In this document: positions 61,780 to 64,000 of the stretch, piece after piece
Numbering within the stretch: position 1 is the first letter of the stretch
Layout: every line of letters starts with the position of its first letter
Source of the DNA: Leifsonia psychrotolerans
GTDB lineage: Bacteria > Actinomycetota > Actinomycetes > Actinomycetales > Microbacteriaceae
DNA length: 64,000 bases
Direction of reading: 5' to 3'
NCBI RefSeq assembly: GCF_013410665.1
Contig: NZ_JACCFM010000001.1
Location: 3,348,001-3,412,000, forward strand
Position numbers and translations under genes: made by a program
The notes under the pieces: model-generated
Told to the model about the DNA's origin: nothing
Seen by the model: the letters and a program-made list of their open reading frames with translations, nothing else
Databases searched by the model: none

Positions 61780-62599
61780 ATCACGGGCCGTTGCCCGAAC
61801 CACACTGCCCCTCGGTCAGTGGCTCTCGATCGGGTGGTTGGCGCTGATCGTCAGCCTGGCAGTTCTGGTTGATCTTCTCCCTATCCCGGCGGCGGATACG
61901 CCGGACTACAGCGCCTATCTCGCGAGCCCGAGCCTCAGCCACCTCCTCGGCACCGATGAACTCGGTCGCGATATCCTGTCTCGCTCGCTGCACGGTGCCC
62001 GAGTGTCGCTGACCATTGCAGGGTCGACGATTTGCCTCGGGCTCATCGTCGGAACGACCCTGGGCGTGCTCGCCGGCTACTTCCGGGGCAGAATCGACAC
62101 CGTCGTCGGCGTGCTGACCGACACCGTTCTCGCCTTCCCCGTGCTGATTTTGATCATGACCGTGGTCGCCGTGCGCGGCGCGTCGGTGGAGGCACTGGTT
62201 GTTGGACTGGCTGTTGGAACCATGCCGGCCTTCATTCGGATGGCTCGGGCGCACACATTGACGCTGGCGCGTCGGGACTTCGTGAGCGCAGCTCGAAGCA
62301 TCGGTGCACGCCACCCGCGCGTGATTATCGGCGACGTGCTGCCGATGATCGCCGGTCCCATGCTCGTCTACAGTCTGGTCGTTGCCGCAATTGTGATGAT
62401 GGCCGAGGGATCGCTCAGCTTTCTGGGGTACGGCGTGCCGCCGCCGGCCGCGAGCTGGGGCAGCATGATTGCCTCGGGTCGGCCGGTACTGCAGCAAGCG
62501 CCTCATGTGGTGGTCTTTCCAGCACTCATGCTGATTTTCACTGTCATGGCGATGAACGTTTTGGGTGACGGATACGAACGGAAGAGGCAGGCGCGATGA
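61766..62599 (+). CDS. Oligopeptide-type ABC transporter permease (DppC-like)
   Basis: 277 residues. ATG at 61766 lies inside the previous gene's end; the in-frame start further upstream is rejected. HLLGTDELGRDILSRSLHGA is the DppC hallmark and FVSAARSIGARHPRVIIGDV the EAA loop. About six membrane segments. Coupled to the ATPase gene by ATGA overlap. Confidence 0.93.
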   Translation: MQSLRSRAVARTTLPLGQWLSIGWLALIVSLAVLVDLLPIPAADTPDYSAYLASPSLSHLLGTDELGRDILSRSLHGARVSLTIAGSTICLGLIVGTTLGVLAGYFRGRIDTVVGVLTDTVLAFPVLILIMTVVAVRGASVEALVVGLAVGTMPAFIRMARAHTLTLARRDFVSAARSIGARHPRVIIGDVLPMIAGPMLVYSLVVAAIVMMAEGSLSFLGYGVPPPAASWGSMIASGRPVLQQAPHVVVFPALMLIFTVMAMNVLGDGYERKRQAR

Positions 62600-63633
62600 C
62601 CAAGAACAGGCCGATGCCCCCGGGGCAGTCGATGGTCGCCACTGACATCACGACCCGATTCTCGACGGAACGTGGTGAGTTGTGTGCGGTGGAGCAGGTT
62701 GATTTTCACGTCATGCCCGGAGAAGCAGTTGGTTTGGTCGGTGAATCTGGTTCGGGGAAATCCGTTCTTACGCGCACCATGATGGGTCTCAACGCCGGCT
62801 CCGACGGGGTCAGTACCTCAGGGCGGGCTGTTTTGGGCGGTGTCGACCTGCTGTCGCTGACCCAGAAACAGCTCCGAGGCATCTGGGGTCGACGCATCGG
62901 GATTGTGCTGCAAGATCCGCTCTCGTCGTTGAACCCTGTCCGTCGAGTCGGTACCCAAATCGTCGAAACCATTCGCCGGCATAGAAGCGGAACGACCACT
63001 TCCGAGGCTCGAGTGCAGGCCGAGCAGATTTTGCGCGAGGTCGGCATTGCAGATCCGGCCGCTCGACTCGCCGTCTACCCGCACCAGATGTCTGGCGGAA
63101 TGCGGCAACGGGTCATGATCGCAATCGCTCTGAGCGGTGACCCCGATGTGCTCATTGCCGATGAACCGACCACCGCGTTGGACGTCACCGTGCAACGCCA
63201 GATCTTGGATCTGCTTGATAGGGAGCGGCGGGCGAGGAAGATGGGGCTCATTTTGGTTACGCACGATCTCTCAGTCGTTGCCTCCCGCACCGACAGAGTG
63301 GTGGTGATGTACGCGGGCCAGATCGTGGAGGAGGCGCCAACGCGGGATCTCTTTGCCACCCCTCTGATGCCCTACACGCGCGCACTGCTGAACGCAGTTC
63401 CCCCGATGGACGGCCCGATCCATCTGACCTTGGCAGCGATACCGGGTGGCCCACCTGACCTGTCCGAACCGATCTCGGGCTGTCGGTTCGCGCCACGCTG
63501 CGTCCGAGTGCAGGCGCGCTGCACCGTCGAGGCTCCCGAACTTCGGGAAGCCGATGACAATCCAGAACATCGCATCCGCTGTCATTTTCCGTTGATGCCC
63601 AGAGACGCAGTCCACACGCGAGGTGAATCATGA
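62596..63633 (+). CDS. Oligopeptide-type ABC transporter ATP-binding protein (DppD-like)
   Basis: 345 residues. Walker A GESGSGKSV, signature MSGGMRQRVMIAIAL, Walker B VLIADEPTTALD and the H-loop LVTHDLSVVA are intact. The C-terminal oligo_HPY region, GGPPDLSEPISGCRFAPRC with later Cys, could bind a 4Fe-4S cluster as in DppD. The ATG overlaps the permease stop. Confidence 0.94.
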   Translation: MTKNRPMPPGQSMVATDITTRFSTERGELCAVEQVDFHVMPGEAVGLVGESGSGKSVLTRTMMGLNAGSDGVSTSGRAVLGGVDLLSLTQKQLRGIWGRRIGIVLQDPLSSLNPVRRVGTQIVETIRRHRSGTTTSEARVQAEQILREVGIADPAARLAVYPHQMSGGMRQRVMIAIALSGDPDVLIADEPTTALDVTVQRQILDLLDRERRARKMGLILVTHDLSVVASRTDRVVVMYAGQIVEEAPTRDLFATPLMPYTRALLNAVPPMDGPIHLTLAAIPGGPPDLSEPISGCRFAPRCVRVQARCTVEAPELREADDNPEHRIRCHFPLMPRDAVHTRGES

Positions 63634-64000
63634 GCACGCCCATCCTTCAGGTGCGTGACGTGCACGTTCGATACGGTCGCAACGGGTTACACGCTGTGGC
63701 TGGAGTCGATCTGGATTTAGCGCGAGGTGAGACCCTGGGCGTCGTCGGTGAGTCCGGCTGCGGCAAGTCCTCGCTGGCTCGAGCACTCATGCAGATGCCC
63801 CCGCCATCGGCCGGAACCGTCGCATACAACGGGCAAGAATTGACCGGCCTGCGCGGGCAGGAGCTGCGTCGAATCCGCCTCGATCTGCAGATGGTTTTTC
63901 AAGATCCGATTGCGTCCTTGCACCCCCTGCGCACCGTCCGCCAACTCGTGGGCGAACCACTCGGGGTATGGCGTATCGGCACGAAGGACGAGCGCAAGGT
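63630..64000 (+). CDS. Oligopeptide-type ABC transporter ATP-binding protein (DppF-like), cut by window edge
   Basis: The first 123 codons are visible: MSTPILQVRDVHVRYG, Walker A GESGCGKSS and the Q-loop MVFQDPIASLHPLRTV. This is the second ATPase of the importer. The rest lies beyond the window. The ATG overlaps the DppD-like stop (ATGA). Confidence 0.93.
   Translation, partial: MSTPILQVRDVHVRYGRNGLHAVAGVDLDLARGETLGVVGESGCGKSSLARALMQMPPPSAGTVAYNGQELTGLRGQELRRIRLDLQMVFQDPIASLHPLRTVRQLVGEPLGVWRIGTKDERK

Overview
This is a high-GC actinobacterial chromosome segment, most likely from Microbacteriaceae (Micrococcales). The signs are GC-rich third codon positions, the frequent 'cGGATGCCg' word, GTG/TTG and probable leaderless starts, IdeR/DtxR boxes with HtaA heme proteins, an F420-dependent glucose-6-phosphate dehydrogenase, DUF3073, a class-E-type LAxTG sorting signal, and GGTCGAGC..GTCGAGACC intergenic repeats. 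No rRNA, tRNA, phage, insertion sequence or CRISPR was seen. Calls were made by reading alone, without database searches.

Region 1 (1-12.5 kb) is a catabolic regulon. A RidA deaminase and an IclR regulator face a KDG kinase, a KDPG/KDPGal-type aldolase, a complete RbsA-type ABC importer (binding protein, double ATPase, two permeases), an M20 amidohydrolase, a fold-type III PLP enzyme of the D-serine dehydratase/D-threonine aldolase group, an unrecognised Cys-rich TIM-barrel-like protein and an MBL-fold hydrolase. Together they suggest uptake and degradation of an N-acylated 2-amino-2-deoxy-aldonate. The steps would be deacylation by M20, PLP dehydration/deamination helped by RidA, then kinase and aldolase to pyruvate and glyceraldehyde 3-phosphate. 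This is the most interesting system in the window.

Region 2 (12.5-16.4 kb) is a tryptophan-to-anthranilate operon: kynA, a short amidohydrolase in the kynurenine formamidase position, and kynU, with a divergent TetR regulator. Region 3 (16.4-22.6 kb) has a CoA-type NUDIX hydrolase, two VOC proteins, purC, purD, an SCP-like protein and a ribokinase with a low-complexity insert. Region 4 (22.7-29.7 kb) is the heme-iron locus: hmuTUV and a divergent three-domain HtaA surface protein with three apparently identical 450-bp repeats, separated by two IdeR/DtxR boxes. Region 5 (29.8-41 kb) holds purF, purM, DUF3073, a flavoprotein, a 144-bp tandem repeat, a KimA-like potassium transporter, an OhrR-like regulator, fgd, and a PadR/DUF4097 operon.

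Region 6 (41.2-48.2 kb) encodes a 2094-residue secreted ThuA / PQQ sugar dehydrogenase / PKD / CBM6 / DUF1349 protein with a LAETG anchor, and a small membrane-anchored secreted protein. Region 7 (48.2-55.5 kb) is a second sugar regulon: a ROK regulator, TIM-barrel isomerase, Gfo/Idh/MocA oxidoreductase and a divergent Rbs-type ABC importer. Region 8 (55.6-64 kb) has an uncharacterised degradative set (EthD-like protein, SnoaL-like protein, old yellow enzyme, meta-cleavage-type hydrolase) and a Dpp/Opp-type importer whose last ATPase runs off the end.

Recurring themes: binding-protein genes of all three non-heme importers are followed by perfect hairpins, and divergent promoters carry clear palindromes.
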